DNA from: Acidobacteriaceae bacterium
Lineage (GTDB): Bacteria; Acidobacteriota; Terriglobia; Terriglobales; Acidobacteriaceae
Assembly: GCA_030041515.1 (NCBI GenBank)
Contig: JASHNS010000059.1
Coordinates: 1 to 57,212 of the forward strand
DNA length: 57,212 nt
Direction of reading: 5' to 3'
Shown: piece after piece, positions 36,979 to 46,152 of the stretch
How the letters are laid out: the number at the start of each line of letters is the position of its first letter
Position numbering within the stretch: position 1 is the first letter of the stretch
Translations under genes and position numbers: made by a program
The notes under the pieces: generated by a model
The model's database searches: none
What the model was told of the DNA's origin: nothing
What the model saw: the letters and a program-made list of their open reading frames with translations, nothing else

Positions 36979-38847
36979 TTAGAAATTCGAAGCCAGGCGG
37001 ACCCTTACGCTCGCCCCGTGGTTGGGATGGGATTCGAGAATCATGTCTCCGTTCGCAGACTGAACTCTCTCCCGAATGGATTGAGGCCCTTTGCGGATCG
37101 CTTCGAGCTGAGCAAGCGACAGGCAACCAGAGAAATCGAATCCTCGGCCGTCGTCCTGGATCACAACTTCCCACGCATCTTCGCGCGCAGTCAAACGAAC
37201 TTCCACGGTTCGGGCACCGCTGTGTCGTCTGACGTTGCTCAGAGCTTCTTCGACGACGCGGACCAGATCTTCGCTTATCTTATGCGGAATGGCGTCTTCG
37301 TCGACGTCACAAACGAATCGCGTCACAATGCCGGACTCTCGCTGGAAGGCTTCCAGTAAGTCCGTCAAGCACGGCCGGGCCTGCTGAGAGAAATCGCTGG
37401 CACGCAGCCGGTCCATTTCCTCACGGATTTTTCGCACTTCTTCCCGCAGGATATTCTGTACGGCTAACACCGTTTCCGAGGAGCCTTCGCCGCGACGCGT
37501 TGCCAGATTTCTGCGCCTGAGCAGGTCGAGCTGGATTTCGGTGGCGATTAGCGACTGCACCACGCCGTCATGCAGATCGCGCGCGAGACGGCGCCGTTCA
37601 ACAGCGCGTACGCGTGCCTTGGTGTGCTGCCACTGGTAGAAGTTGTAGAGAGCGGGCCCGACTTCTTCGGCCAGACGATGCAGCAAACGAAGGGAAAGCT
37701 CCCTTCCACCCGCACAGGCGGGATCCACGACAAAAACGCGGCCCGACCACTCGCTGCCAAACTGCAATGTCGTTGTGAGAAGGGTTCGAAAAGGCTGATC
37801 CCATCTGAAGGCACCGGAGAAGGTCTCGGGCAATGCGTTGACGCGGGCTCCGGTCCGATCGAGCGCGAAGCAGTCCAGGGCATGGCCGACACGCGAACAT
37901 GCGAGGGACCAACAGGTCAGCGGAAGTGGCCAGAAGTAGCGGGCTTCACCCGACTCGGGCAGATTGCGATACAGCGGCCCGTCGGGATGATCTCCGACGC
38001 CCCATTGAAACACGTGCAATGCGGAGGAATTCCTCAAAACCAGGACCACTCGCTTCGCGCCGAATATCTCCACGAGCACGGGCAATATTTCCCGAAGATT
38101 GGCTTGAATACCGGCATCCGAGCGCAGGCACTGGAGAATACTCTGTACCGCATATGCCTGCTGTTCCCGCTCCGTCCACCGCGCTGTGTAGGTGAGGAAT
38201 CCTCCCAGAACAAGCAGGATGGCGGCCTTCACGGCAAACGAGGCTGGATACAGTGGGCCTTCGAAAAGGTGAAAAGACGGAAAAGCAGAAGACACTGCAA
38301 GGGCGGACTCGCCCAGCACAATCAATATCCCAAGCAGGGGAATGATGATGGCTTTAGGCACCGTACGGCGGTACGGCGCGGCGAGGAGCGCGAACATCAG
38401 CAGGAGGAGAAACGGACTTGCGAGGCAGCCAGTAAACAAGCAGAGAACGCATGGCCAAACGACATCAGAAATGTGAATGAGGGTGATGGGAAGCAGGCCG
38501 GGATCCGGCCCCCGGTAAAGCCTCACGACCAAAATGAGGCTGGAGATGCCGTATCCCAAAAGGATCACCAGCAAAGCAGGCCCCTGCAGACCTGCGAGCG
38601 GCCGGATAAGCGGGAACGCGGCCAGCAGGATCAAAGCCATCAGGAGGCGAAATAGGGATAAGACCCGCTCCCGGAAAACGGTCTTGCCGAAAGGCAATAA
38701 TGCAGATCCAGCCGATGACGGCAACCAAACCCCAAGGCTCATAATCGGCTCTCCCAAGCCGAAAGCTGCGGCAATTTGCGAGCGCATCTGGAAATCGCCA
38801 TTCGGACGCCAGAGCCCGCTGCTTGATTCGCGAAGGACGGGAGCCAT
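36979..38847 (-). CDS. NarX-like membrane sensor histidine kinase
   Basis: A 622-residue kinase. Five to six membrane helices fill residues 65-240 (LFRLLMALILLAAFPLI, PALLVILLGYGISSLIL, PFLLLLMFALLAAPY, AAILLVLGGFLTYTARW). A GAF-like stretch at about 255-420 is followed by a HisKA_3 domain with phospho-His in RRRLARDLHDGVVQSLI, and an ATPase domain with VVEEALSNVRRHSGAR and QDDGRGFDFSG. It is the likely partner of the divergent regulator gene at 39341, 490 bases away. Its signal is unknown; the location upstream of the exopolysaccharide genes suggests control of them. The start ATG at 38847 follows GGAAA; an in-frame ATG lies 35 codons further in. Confidence 0.9.
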   Translation of the reverse strand: MAPVLRESSSGLWRPNGDFQMRSQIAAAFGLGEPIMSLGVWLPSSAGSALLPFGKTVFRERVLSLFRLLMALILLAAFPLIRPLAGLQGPALLVILLGYGISSLILVVRLYRGPDPGLLPITLIHISDVVWPCVLCLFTGCLASPFLLLLMFALLAAPYRRTVPKAIIIPLLGILIVLGESALAVSSAFPSFHLFEGPLYPASFAVKAAILLVLGGFLTYTARWTEREQQAYAVQSILQCLRSDAGIQANLREILPVLVEIFGAKRVVLVLRNSSALHVFQWGVGDHPDGPLYRNLPESGEARYFWPLPLTCWSLACSRVGHALDCFALDRTGARVNALPETFSGAFRWDQPFRTLLTTTLQFGSEWSGRVFVVDPACAGGRELSLRLLHRLAEEVGPALYNFYQWQHTKARVRAVERRRLARDLHDGVVQSLIATEIQLDLLRRRNLATRRGEGSSETVLAVQNILREEVRKIREEMDRLRASDFSQQARPCLTDLLEAFQRESGIVTRFVCDVDEDAIPHKISEDLVRVVEEALSNVRRHSGARTVEVRLTAREDAWEVVIQDDGRGFDFSGCLSLAQLEAIRKGPQSIRERVQSANGDMILESHPNHGASVRVRLASNF

Positions 38848-39340
38848 TTTCCGGCATCTGGCAGTGAATCAACTGCTTAGCACATGTCGACAGGATCGAC
38901 GAGTGCGATTGTTCCGGCTCCGCGATGTAATTAAGCGCCTGAATGAAGCAAGCGGCGAAAAACGCACCAGAATAAAAGAGAACCCAATGTAACAAGCGCG
39001 TTCCAGGGAGTCAAGCTAAATCAGGAGTTCCGCCGTGGAGCCCAGAACCCCGGTTGTTCCAGAACGCGCCATTTCCGCCGAGAGCGTCCCCCATGGCGCG
39101 GCCCTCGATAGACGCCGAGGTGCGCCCCAAACGCCGCCCCGATCCGACCGCCAGCAGGTTTCTGCGTTCACATTTGAGAACAACATAGGTTACTACCGTG
39201 GTGACACGAAAGTAGCATTTTGAGCAACATCTGGCACTATATACTTGCGCGTAAAGCGGCAATAAGCCTCTGATCGGTGCGCCGGCCACGGAACTGCGTT
39301 GCGCCGAGCAGGTAGTGTGCTCATGGCCCAAGGAGCGTTA
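38848..39340. other. divergent promoter region of kinase and regulator genes
   Basis: About 490 bases without a supported gene. It contains TAGGTTACTAC at 39185-39195, a motif that recurs as TATGGTTACTAC at 40080-40091 before the PilZ gene. A TATACT box at 39239-39244 could be a -10 element, but no -35 at proper spacing is clear. Confidence 0.35.
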
Positions 39341-40027
39341 ATGGCTTCCCTGCCCAGGACTTCGTTCTCTCCCATCCGAGTGTTGATCGCCGACGATCAT
39401 TCCCTTTTCCGGGAGGGATTGCGGAAACTGATCGAGTCTGAGGCGGGATTCGAGGTGGTCGGGCAGGCATCGGACGGTGAAATGCTGCTCGATATGGCCC
39501 GAGAGCAACAGCCGGACCTTATCCTTCTGGACCTGGCCATGCCCCGCCAGGATGGAATGCAGGTGCTCCGCGAGCTTGCGGCGGCCGAGGTTCCGGCTCG
39601 AACTCTGGTACTGACAGCCTCCATCAATAAATCTCAGATTGTACAAGCCTTAAAGCTGGGAGCCTACGGTGTAATCCTCAAGGAATGCACCACCCAAAGG
39701 CTCTTCGACAGCATTCGCTGTGTCATGGCCGGCCAATACTGGATTGGCCGTGAAAGCGTCTCGGATCTCGTCCGTGCGCTTCGCAGTGTTGCCTCGTCGG
39801 AAGCTGGATCCCGTTCTAAAGACTTCGGGCTTACACCGCGAGAGCTCGAAATTATTACCCTGGTGGTGGCAGGGTATTCCAATCCCGAAATTGCTCAACG
39901 CTGCTCGATCAGCGAGCAGACAGTCAAGCACCATATGAGCAATGTGTTCGATAAACTCGGAGTCTCAAACCGACTGGAACTCGCCTTGTTCGCCGTGAAT
40001 CACCAGCTCACTGAATCGGTGGCCTGA
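39341..40027 (+). CDS. NarL/FixJ-family response regulator
   Basis: A 228-residue regulator: receiver domain with VLIADDHSLFREGL, phospho-acceptor Asp at about 64 in LILLDLAMPRQDG, and Lys in GVILKEC; LuxR-type DNA-binding domain with LTPRELEIITLVVAGYSNPE and SEQTVKHHMSNVFDKLGVSN. The ATG at 39341 has AAGGAG seven bases upstream and is preferred over the ATG at 39323 and the TTG at 39299. It is divergent from its probable kinase and points into the exopolysaccharide locus, whose first genes carry repeat motifs upstream that could be its binding sites. Confidence 0.93.
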   Translation: MASLPRTSFSPIRVLIADDHSLFREGLRKLIESEAGFEVVGQASDGEMLLDMAREQQPDLILLDLAMPRQDGMQVLRELAAAEVPARTLVLTASINKSQIVQALKLGAYGVILKECTTQRLFDSIRCVMAGQYWIGRESVSDLVRALRSVASSEAGSRSKDFGLTPRELEIITLVVAGYSNPEIAQRCSISEQTVKHHMSNVFDKLGVSNRLELALFAVNHQLTESVA

Positions 40028-40104
40028 CCACTTACCCACAGCCACGGCTGAGATGGATTTGCCTCCGCAAAGTTAACTATATGGTTACTACAGGCCTTCG
40101 TCCG

Positions 40105-40171
40105 ATTACGCGCGTAATGCCCCACGGTTCTATGCGACTAGCACTGCGCAGTTCTATGACAATAGTACTGC
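40105..40171 (+). promoter_or_regulatory. palindrome plus tandem direct repeat upstream of the PilZ gene
   Basis: ATTACGCGCGTAAT at 40105-40118 is a perfect 14-base palindrome. It is followed by two 21-base direct repeats at 40127-40147 and 40151-40171, 24 bases apart, matching at 17 of 21 positions, each with the frame GTTCTATG...TAG.ACTGC and internal CTAT/ATAG symmetry. Arrays like this are typical of operators for dimeric regulators; the adjacent NarL-type regulator is the obvious candidate (inference). Confidence 0.5.
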
Positions 40172-40263
40172 CGGGCCATTGAATCCATTGCCATTTCCAA
40201 ATATTTTCGACTCCTCGCCCCAATAAGCGAAATCACGATACTGAATGCGTTCCAGGAGATGGA

Positions 40264-40623
40264 ATGGAAACGACGTTGACCGCTAACGAGGGACAGGTTG
40301 GAGTTCCGAGAGCCCGACGTTACGGAATCGGCACCTCAATCCGCTATCGAGTAGGCGGGGCGAATGGGTGGCGGGAAGGCACCCTGCAAAACATCAGCAT
40401 AACCGGCGTTCTCCTTTGCACGGACCAGCCACTGGAGATCGACACAACGATCGAAATGAGATTTGTTTTGCCTGTAGAGCTGTTGAACGGCGAATCCGCC
40501 GCTGAGGTTTTGTGCCGGGGGATCGTCGTCCGATCTGCTCCGCCCTCTGGCCCGGAGGAAGAGACCAGAGTAGCCGCGAAGATCATTAGCTCTCGTTTCC
40601 TGCGCCAACCGGGCAGGAAATGA
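40264..40623 (+). CDS. PilZ-domain protein
   Basis: A 119-residue single PilZ domain, a c-di-GMP-binding fold. The arginine-containing entry motif is read in RARRYGIGTSIRYRV, and the second motif as NISITGVLLCT (canonical D/NxSxxG), followed by strands IEMRFVLPV and VLCRGIVVRS. The RxxxR-like motif is RARRY, which is close to but not a textbook form, so binding of c-di-GMP is probable, not certain. Ribosome site AGGAG before the ATG. It opens the exopolysaccharide gene series and may tie production to c-di-GMP level. Confidence 0.8.
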   Translation: METTLTANEGQVGVPRARRYGIGTSIRYRVGGANGWREGTLQNISITGVLLCTDQPLEIDTTIEMRFVLPVELLNGESAAEVLCRGIVVRSAPPSGPEEETRVAAKIISSRFLRQPGRK

Positions 40624-40864
40624 GTTGAGGATTTACCAGGAGTTTATTCCTCTGTAGCAATCGGACCGTAGCTTCACCAAACGCTGCACCAGGAAAGCTC
40701 CTGCAAAACCAAGCCGCGCATCACCAGATCGGATGACTCCCACGAAGGGATTGAAACCGGCCTCTGTGTGATCGCAAACCGGAAGTGGGTATTGTGACTC
40801 ACAGGGCGAAGCTGTGCCCAACGGTTCGCAAATCTGCGATGCGCGACAGGGATGAGGATCGGAA

Positions 40865-41485
40865 ATGCAATATCCGCAGCTCAGTCCGGCACCCAACGAC
40901 GAACGTTTTCCCTGGTGGGCGCTCTATACCCGCCATCAGCACGAAAAATCAATTGCTGATGCGCTGTCTGCGAAGGGATTTGAAGTATTTCTGCCAGTGT
41001 ACGACTCCGTGCGGAAGTGGAAAGACAGGCGCAAGGTCCTGTCCCTGCCACTCTTCCCCTGCTATGTTTTCGTGCGCGGCGCGATCAATCGCCGGCTGCA
41101 GATCGTGAGCACGCCCGGTATTCATATGATTCTTACCCGCGGCGAGCGGTTCGCCTCCATACCCGAAATGGAGATTGAAGCTATTCGCAGGACCGTCGAG
41201 GGAAATTTCCGGGTAGAACCTCACCCCTTTCTGAAATGCGGGGATCGAGTTCGTGTTACTCGCGGATCGCTGCAGGGTATTGAAGGAATTCTCGTCCGCA
41301 AGAAGAACATCTTTCGCCTCGTTCTCTCGGTTGAGATGCTCGCCCAGTCCGTAGGCGTGGAAGTAGATGCTGCAGACATAGAACCGGTACGAACTCCCAA
41401 CGGACTCTCTGCAGCCACAGGAGGTTTCGTACCTGCAGCCTCCGCAACGGTAGAATCCGCTCTGGCCATGGGCTCAGCTATTTGA
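40865..41485 (+). CDS. NusG/RfaH-like transcription antiterminator (UpxY-type)
   Basis: A 206-residue NusG-family paralogue. N-terminal NGN domain: WWALYTRHQHEKSIADALSA, then FLPVYDSVRKWKDRRKVLSL, then PLFPCYVFVRG; C-terminal KOW domain: GDRVRVTRGSLQGIEGILVR. Such specialised NusG proteins bind RNA polymerase and allow read-through of long polysaccharide operons, which fits its place as the first gene of a run of co-directional genes reaching the end of the window. The last 30 residues are an Ala-rich extension. No ops-like element could be identified with confidence in its leader. Confidence 0.9.
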   Translation: MQYPQLSPAPNDERFPWWALYTRHQHEKSIADALSAKGFEVFLPVYDSVRKWKDRRKVLSLPLFPCYVFVRGAINRRLQIVSTPGIHMILTRGERFASIPEMEIEAIRRTVEGNFRVEPHPFLKCGDRVRVTRGSLQGIEGILVRKKNIFRLVLSVEMLAQSVGVEVDAADIEPVRTPNGLSAATGGFVPAASATVESALAMGSAI

Positions 41486-41514
41486 GAAACCCCAGCAGAC
41501 CACCAGGAGCAGCT

Positions 41515-42171
41515 ATGATCGTTCGGCTCACCCGCTCGTCCCTTAATTTTCTCTTCATCGGTTTCTTCTGCGTGAGCGTGGCGAGCGCTGCCGCTCCCGA
41601 AATGCCTCTTGCTATTCAGGCATCCCCATCAGGTCCTCTGTCGCAGGCTTCCGCAACCGGAACGGGCAGCGGAAGCGCTGCCGCTCCTGACTATCTGATT
41701 GGGGACGACGACTTGCTCGAGATCAACGTCTGGAACGAACCTGATCTCAAGCAGTCACTCCCGGTGCGATCTGATGGAAAGATCACCTTACCGCTGATTG
41801 GGGAGATTCAGGCAGCGGGTAAGACGCCTTCGCAGCTGCAACAGGCAATTGCTTCCAAACTCAAGGCCTACGTCAACAATCCGGCTGTGACGGTGATCGT
41901 GCTGCAGATGAACAGCCGCAAGTTTAATATCCTCGGCCGCGTCTCAAAGCCTGGATCTTATCCCCTGACGGCCACAACCACCGTGCTCGATGCGATTGCC
42001 GAGGCGGGTGGTTTCCAGGACTTTGCCAGGCAGAAGGACATCTACATCCTTCGAAAAAGCTCCTCCGGCCGGGAAACAAGGCTCCCGTTCAACTACAAAG
42101 CAGTTATCCAGGGAAAACATGCGGAAGAAAACATTATTCTTGAGCCGCATGACACAGTAGTCGTCCCCTGA
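41515..42171 (+). CDS. polysaccharide export protein, Wza-like
   Basis: A 218-residue exported protein. After a signal peptide (SLNFLFIGFFCVSVASAAA) comes a polysaccharide export (poly_export) domain, DYLIGDDDLLEINVWNEPDL ... VRSDGKITLPLIGEIQAAG, then an SLBB domain (FNILGRVSKPGSYPLTA ... TTVLDAIAEAGGF). No lipobox Cys follows the signal, unlike Wza, as in many exosortase-type loci. The ATG at 41515 has AGGAG nearby; an in-frame TTG at 41482 is less likely. It should form the periplasmic/outer-membrane conduit with the barrel protein encoded next. Confidence 0.93.
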   Translation: MIVRLTRSSLNFLFIGFFCVSVASAAAPEMPLAIQASPSGPLSQASATGTGSGSAAAPDYLIGDDDLLEINVWNEPDLKQSLPVRSDGKITLPLIGEIQAAGKTPSQLQQAIASKLKAYVNNPAVTVIVLQMNSRKFNILGRVSKPGSYPLTATTTVLDAIAEAGGFQDFARQKDIYILRKSSSGRETRLPFNYKAVIQGKHAEENIILEPHDTVVVP

Positions 42172-42181
42172 GAGACGCGCT

Positions 42182-43510
42182 ATGGCGAAGAAGATTGTGG
42201 CACTTTATGCTTTGCTGTTAGCCACGGCCCCCGCATGGTCGCAGGCAGCCGGTGGGGGTGCTGCGAATTCGTCTCAGATGCTTATGCCTCCGCCCATCAG
42301 TGCGGTTGGATTCCCGGTCGAAACAAGCGGAGAAGAGAGATCAAATTATTTGAACGGCGGCATTACATTTAACGGCGGGTATGTAAACAACCTCTATCCG
42401 GGCACCGGAACAACAACCATCAATGAGGCGCTGTATCTGGTGCAGCCAAACATATCGGCCGATCACACGACGGACCGATCCCACGAGACGTTCACCTACG
42501 CTCCTGCTTTCACGTTCTACAACCCCGACAGCACATTGAACAGCGTAAATCAAATGGGGAACGCGAGATTCCAATACCGGTTCAGCCCGCACGTAACATT
42601 TGCGGCTGGAGATGGGGTGACGAAAACATCGAACGCGCTGAGCGAGCCATTGTTGTCCGGGCCAGTCTCAGGAGAACTTCCGCAGGTAACTCCCGGGCTG
42701 ATCGTGCCGTTTGCGCCGCAGCTCTTCAACAGCGCCTACGCTCAACTGGGGTGGCAGTTTTCGCTGAACGATATGCTCGGGTTCGACGGGGACGCAACGT
42801 TGCTTCATTTTTCCAACACGCCGGAAGCGAGTGGCCTGTACAACTCGAATTCGCGAGGTGGAGCGGCATTCTACACACATCGCCTGAACGAGAGGCAGTA
42901 TCTCGGGGCGACCTACGAGTATTCTGAGATCATCGCAAACCCCACTATCTCGAACGGTATCGCCGAAGCGGATCTGAACGCGGACACGCTGCTTGGTTTC
43001 TATACGGTTTATCCAAAATCGAACCTTTCGCTCTCGTTCGGCGGCGGTTCGCAGCGCTACAGACTGACGCAATCGCCGATTGCGGCGGCCGAGGCGTGGG
43101 CACCGTCCGCGCTGGGGAGCATCGGGTGGCAGGGTGTTCACACGAGTTTCGCTTTGACCTACAGCCGCATCGTGACGGAGGGGTCAGGCGTTATCGGGGC
43201 TTACGACACAAACGCGGCAACTTTGTCATGGCATTGGCAACTGTCCCGAAGCTGGAGGGCGAGCCTGGGCGGTAACTATTCAGACCTTGCGACTGTAGAC
43301 CGGTCGTTTGCGGGTTCGCTTCCCGGAGGCCACACGTTGTCCGGAGCTGTCACCGTTGGACGCCAACTGGGAGAGAATTTCAGTTTTTCCGTTCAGTATC
43401 AGCGAATTCATGAGGACTACGCAGGAATTTCCGCAATATCGAATGCCCCGAACAGTTCCCTGGAATCGGGTTCGATTACCTATCACTTCTCGAGACCGCT
43501 GGGACGGTGA
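42182..43510 (+). CDS. outer-membrane beta-barrel protein of the exopolysaccharide locus
   Basis: A 442-residue protein with a signal peptide (VALYALLLATAPAWSQA) and many alternating aromatic beta strands (NARFQYRFSPHVTFAAGDGV; YLGATYEYSEIIANP; GSQRYRLTQSPI), ending ITYHFSRPLGR. The strand pattern, size and position between the export protein and the chain-length protein match the EpsL/porin-like barrels of exosortase-type loci; the exact family is not certain. It begins 11 bases after the export gene. Role: probably part of the outer-membrane exit path. Confidence 0.7.
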   Translation: MAKKIVALYALLLATAPAWSQAAGGGAANSSQMLMPPPISAVGFPVETSGEERSNYLNGGITFNGGYVNNLYPGTGTTTINEALYLVQPNISADHTTDRSHETFTYAPAFTFYNPDSTLNSVNQMGNARFQYRFSPHVTFAAGDGVTKTSNALSEPLLSGPVSGELPQVTPGLIVPFAPQLFNSAYAQLGWQFSLNDMLGFDGDATLLHFSNTPEASGLYNSNSRGGAAFYTHRLNERQYLGATYEYSEIIANPTISNGIAEADLNADTLLGFYTVYPKSNLSLSFGGGSQRYRLTQSPIAAAEAWAPSALGSIGWQGVHTSFALTYSRIVTEGSGVIGAYDTNAATLSWHWQLSRSWRASLGGNYSDLATVDRSFAGSLPGGHTLSGAVTVGRQLGENFSFSVQYQRIHEDYAGISAISNAPNSSLESGSITYHFSRPLGR

Positions 43511-43515
43511 GTGCA

Positions 43516-45195
43516 ATGCCTGAAGAGCTTATCGAGCAGGAAGAGTCGAAACCGTTCGATATAGAGCGTGTGTACGACCTCGTCCGGAGAAGGCACATGC
43601 AATTCCTCATTCCGCTGCTCTTCGGATGGTTTCTTGTGTGGGCAGCAAGCTGGATCTTGCCTGTGCGATACAGTTCGACTACGACCATTCTGGTACAGCA
43701 GCCTACGGTGCCCAAGAATTACGTGGACCCGAACATCAATGATGACGTGCAAGCTCGCCTGGCCAGTCTCACCCAGCAGATTCTGAGCCGCACGCGTCTG
43801 CTTCTGATCGCTACTCGGCTCCATCTTTACCAGGATTCGGAAAGGACTCTTGCGCCTGATCAGATCGTTGCGAGAATGCGCGATGATATCGGCATCGACC
43901 TGGTACGTGATCCTCAGACTGAAGCGATCACTGGGTTCACCGTTTCCTATTCCGCCCCTTCGCCGCGCCTGGCGCAGAGCGTGGTGAGCGAATTGACCGG
44001 CCTTTTCATTAGCGAGAACCAGTCCACTCTGCAGCAGGAATCGGAGAGTACTACAGAGTTTCTACAGCAGCAACTCTCAGATGCGCGCACCAATCTGGCA
44101 GCCCAGGACGCGAAGGTGAAGGCTTTCCAGGCGGCCCACGAAGGCGAACTTCCCACGCAGGAGGCCAGTAATCTCCAGATTCTGAGCGGACTCCAGGCCC
44201 AACTGCAGAATGAAGAGGACGCACTCAATACTGCGCAGCAGCAGCGCGTTTATTTCCAGTCTCTGATCGAGCAATATGACTCGCTGCGGTTGCCTGCCCA
44301 GGGTCCGAGCGGCGCGCCGACAGGTTTGGCCGCAGTCGATGAACAACTGGCAAAGATGAAGGCGCAACTCGCCGATCTCCGCGTCCGCTACACGGATGAA
44401 TATCCTGCCGTTCAGAACCTGAAGACTGAGATCGCCGCCGCGACACGACAGCGGGACCAGTTGGCTGCCGAACTGGCCACTCGCGCCAGAGCTTCGAAAA
44501 ATCAATCCGCAAGCAATGCGCCGGCCGCAACGGATTCCACCACAAGCACTGCTGTCCTGCAGGTCCAAAGTCAGTTGCAGGCAACGCAGACCGATATTAC
44601 GAACCGTCAACATGACATCGCGACATTGCAGGCCCGGATCAATACTTACCAGGCTCGTCTGAACGCAGAGCCGGGGAGTGAGGAACAGCTGGCAGATCTG
44701 ACCCGCGGATACGAGCAATCTCAGGCCAATTACAACGACCTTCTCAAAAAAGAGAGCGATTCCGCGATGGCCACCAGCATGGAGCAGATGCAGCAGGGAG
44801 AGCGCTTCAGCGTGCTCGACCCACCCAGTCTGCCGATTAAGCCGGATTCTCCCAATCGAATCAAGCTGTGCGGCGTGGGACTGGCCTGCGGTCTCCTCCT
44901 TGGCCTGGTGGTTGCGGGCGGTCTCGAGTTCCTGGATGATCGACTCCATAATGAGAAGGACATCGAGAAACTTCTTCCCGTCGCAGTGATGGGCGATATT
45001 CCGGAGATTCGGACCGCTGCCGAGGAGAGACACCTCAGGAGGAGGGAGTTGCTTGGCTGGGCTGCGTGCGTTCTGGTACTCCTGACGATCGCTGCCGGCT
45101 CCGGAGTCAATTACCTGTACGCGACAGGGTCGGGACTTCACCTGCACATGCTGTCATCCTGGCGACACCTGTTCGGATCTCTGCGCCATGTATAA
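43516..45195 (+). CDS. chain-length determinant (GNVR/Wzz, GumC-like)
   Basis: A 559-residue inner-membrane polysaccharide co-polymerase. Helix 1 (FLIPLLFGWFLVWAASWILP) at about 33-52; Wzz base domain with SSTTTILVQQPTVPKNYVDP; long coiled coil at about 150-400 (LQQQLSDARTNLAAQDAKVK); GNVR-like segment before helix 2 (LCGVGLACGLLLGLVVAGGL); then a short cytosolic loop and a third helix near the end (WAACVLVLLTIAAGSGV). It closely resembles the exosortase-linked chain-length proteins. GTG at 43507 overlaps the previous stop; the ATG at 43516 is my choice. It works with the tyrosine kinase two genes on. Confidence 0.92.
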   Translation: MPEELIEQEESKPFDIERVYDLVRRRHMQFLIPLLFGWFLVWAASWILPVRYSSTTTILVQQPTVPKNYVDPNINDDVQARLASLTQQILSRTRLLLIATRLHLYQDSERTLAPDQIVARMRDDIGIDLVRDPQTEAITGFTVSYSAPSPRLAQSVVSELTGLFISENQSTLQQESESTTEFLQQQLSDARTNLAAQDAKVKAFQAAHEGELPTQEASNLQILSGLQAQLQNEEDALNTAQQQRVYFQSLIEQYDSLRLPAQGPSGAPTGLAAVDEQLAKMKAQLADLRVRYTDEYPAVQNLKTEIAAATRQRDQLAAELATRARASKNQSASNAPAATDSTTSTAVLQVQSQLQATQTDITNRQHDIATLQARINTYQARLNAEPGSEEQLADLTRGYEQSQANYNDLLKKESDSAMATSMEQMQQGERFSVLDPPSLPIKPDSPNRIKLCGVGLACGLLLGLVVAGGLEFLDDRLHNEKDIEKLLPVAVMGDIPEIRTAAEERHLRRRELLGWAACVLVLLTIAAGSGVNYLYATGSGLHLHMLSSWRHLFGSLRHV

Positions 45196-46117
45196 AGAGT
45201 TCTTCGGTCTTTCACGAAACCCGTTTAATCTCACGCCCGACCCGGCGTCCTTTGTCTCGACAGAGAGACATAACGAGGCGCTTGCCGCGCTGCATTACGG
45301 TGTGCGCCAGCACAAGGGATTCGTGGTTGTCACCGGAGAGGTGGGTACCGGTAAGACCTTGTTGCTGCGCTGCCTGCTTCGGCTGCTAAAGGACAGCAGC
45401 GATATCGCCTCTGCTTATCTCTTTAACAACCGGCTGACCCCACTTGAGTTCTACCAATTCATGCTCACTGACTTCGGGCTTCCCGCTGCAGGAAAGAATA
45501 AAGCCGAACTCCTGCTGGAGATAAGCCAGTTTCTGTTATCGCGTTCCTCTCAGGGGTTGACTACAGTTCTGATCATCGACGAAGCTCATCATCTTTCGGA
45601 GGATCTGCTCGAAGAGATTCGGCTCCTCTCAAACCTTGAGACTTCAGACGATAAGCTCATCCAGATCATCCTGGCTGGGCAACCCGAATTGGATATAAAG
45701 CTTGACTCGTTCGGATTGCGGCAACTCAAGCAGAGAGTTGCGCTGCGAGCCACCCTGGCCGCTCTGTCTCGTCAGGAGACAGTCGACTATATCACCCAGC
45801 GCCTGCAATTGGCGGGGGCAGATCCACAGCGTGGCTCGATTTTCCCTGAAGAGACCATCTCTGCCGTATACCGGTATTCCTGCGGCCTTCCCAGATTGAT
45901 TAATACGCTCTGCGAAAACTCGCTCATCGGTGCCTACGCAAAGAAGCTCCCTGTGGTCAGTACTGGAATCGTTGATGCGGTTGCGCGGGAATTCCGACTC
46001 GACCCTCTGCTCACGGGTCGACTCAATGATCCAAATTCGGAATGCGCGCTCGATTCGGATGACGTCTTCCTCGATGTACTTTCAACTCTCGGCAGCCCAT
46101 CCCAAACCAGGATCTGA
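45188..46117 (+). CDS. ExeA-like AAA ATPase of exopolysaccharide locus
   Basis: A 309-residue ATPase. Start MYKEFFGLSRNPFNLTPDP is diagnostic of the ExeA/GspA-type family; Walker A GEVGTGKT, Walker B VLIIDEAHHL, and sensor region LIQIILAGQPEL are intact. The family member found in exosortase loci has the same size and place. It overlaps the preceding gene by eight bases, so they are translationally coupled. Its mechanical role in export or assembly is not settled. Confidence 0.92.
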   Translation: MYKEFFGLSRNPFNLTPDPASFVSTERHNEALAALHYGVRQHKGFVVVTGEVGTGKTLLLRCLLRLLKDSSDIASAYLFNNRLTPLEFYQFMLTDFGLPAAGKNKAELLLEISQFLLSRSSQGLTTVLIIDEAHHLSEDLLEEIRLLSNLETSDDKLIQIILAGQPELDIKLDSFGLRQLKQRVALRATLAALSRQETVDYITQRLQLAGADPQRGSIFPEETISAVYRYSCGLPRLINTLCENSLIGAYAKKLPVVSTGIVDAVAREFRLDPLLTGRLNDPNSECALDSDDVFLDVLSTLGSPSQTRI

Positions 46118-46152
46118 GCGAGCCTTCCGCGCTATCCCAGAATTGAGAAGCA

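Noticed and set aside
39230-39250. Sigma-54-like TGGCAC...TTGC promoter
   Set aside because: The spacing between the two boxes is seven bases instead of five, so it does not fit the -24/-12 consensus.
43265-43280. ops-like GGCGGTAAC element for the NusG-like protein
   Set aside because: It lies inside the outer-membrane barrel gene, not in a leader, and matches only partly.
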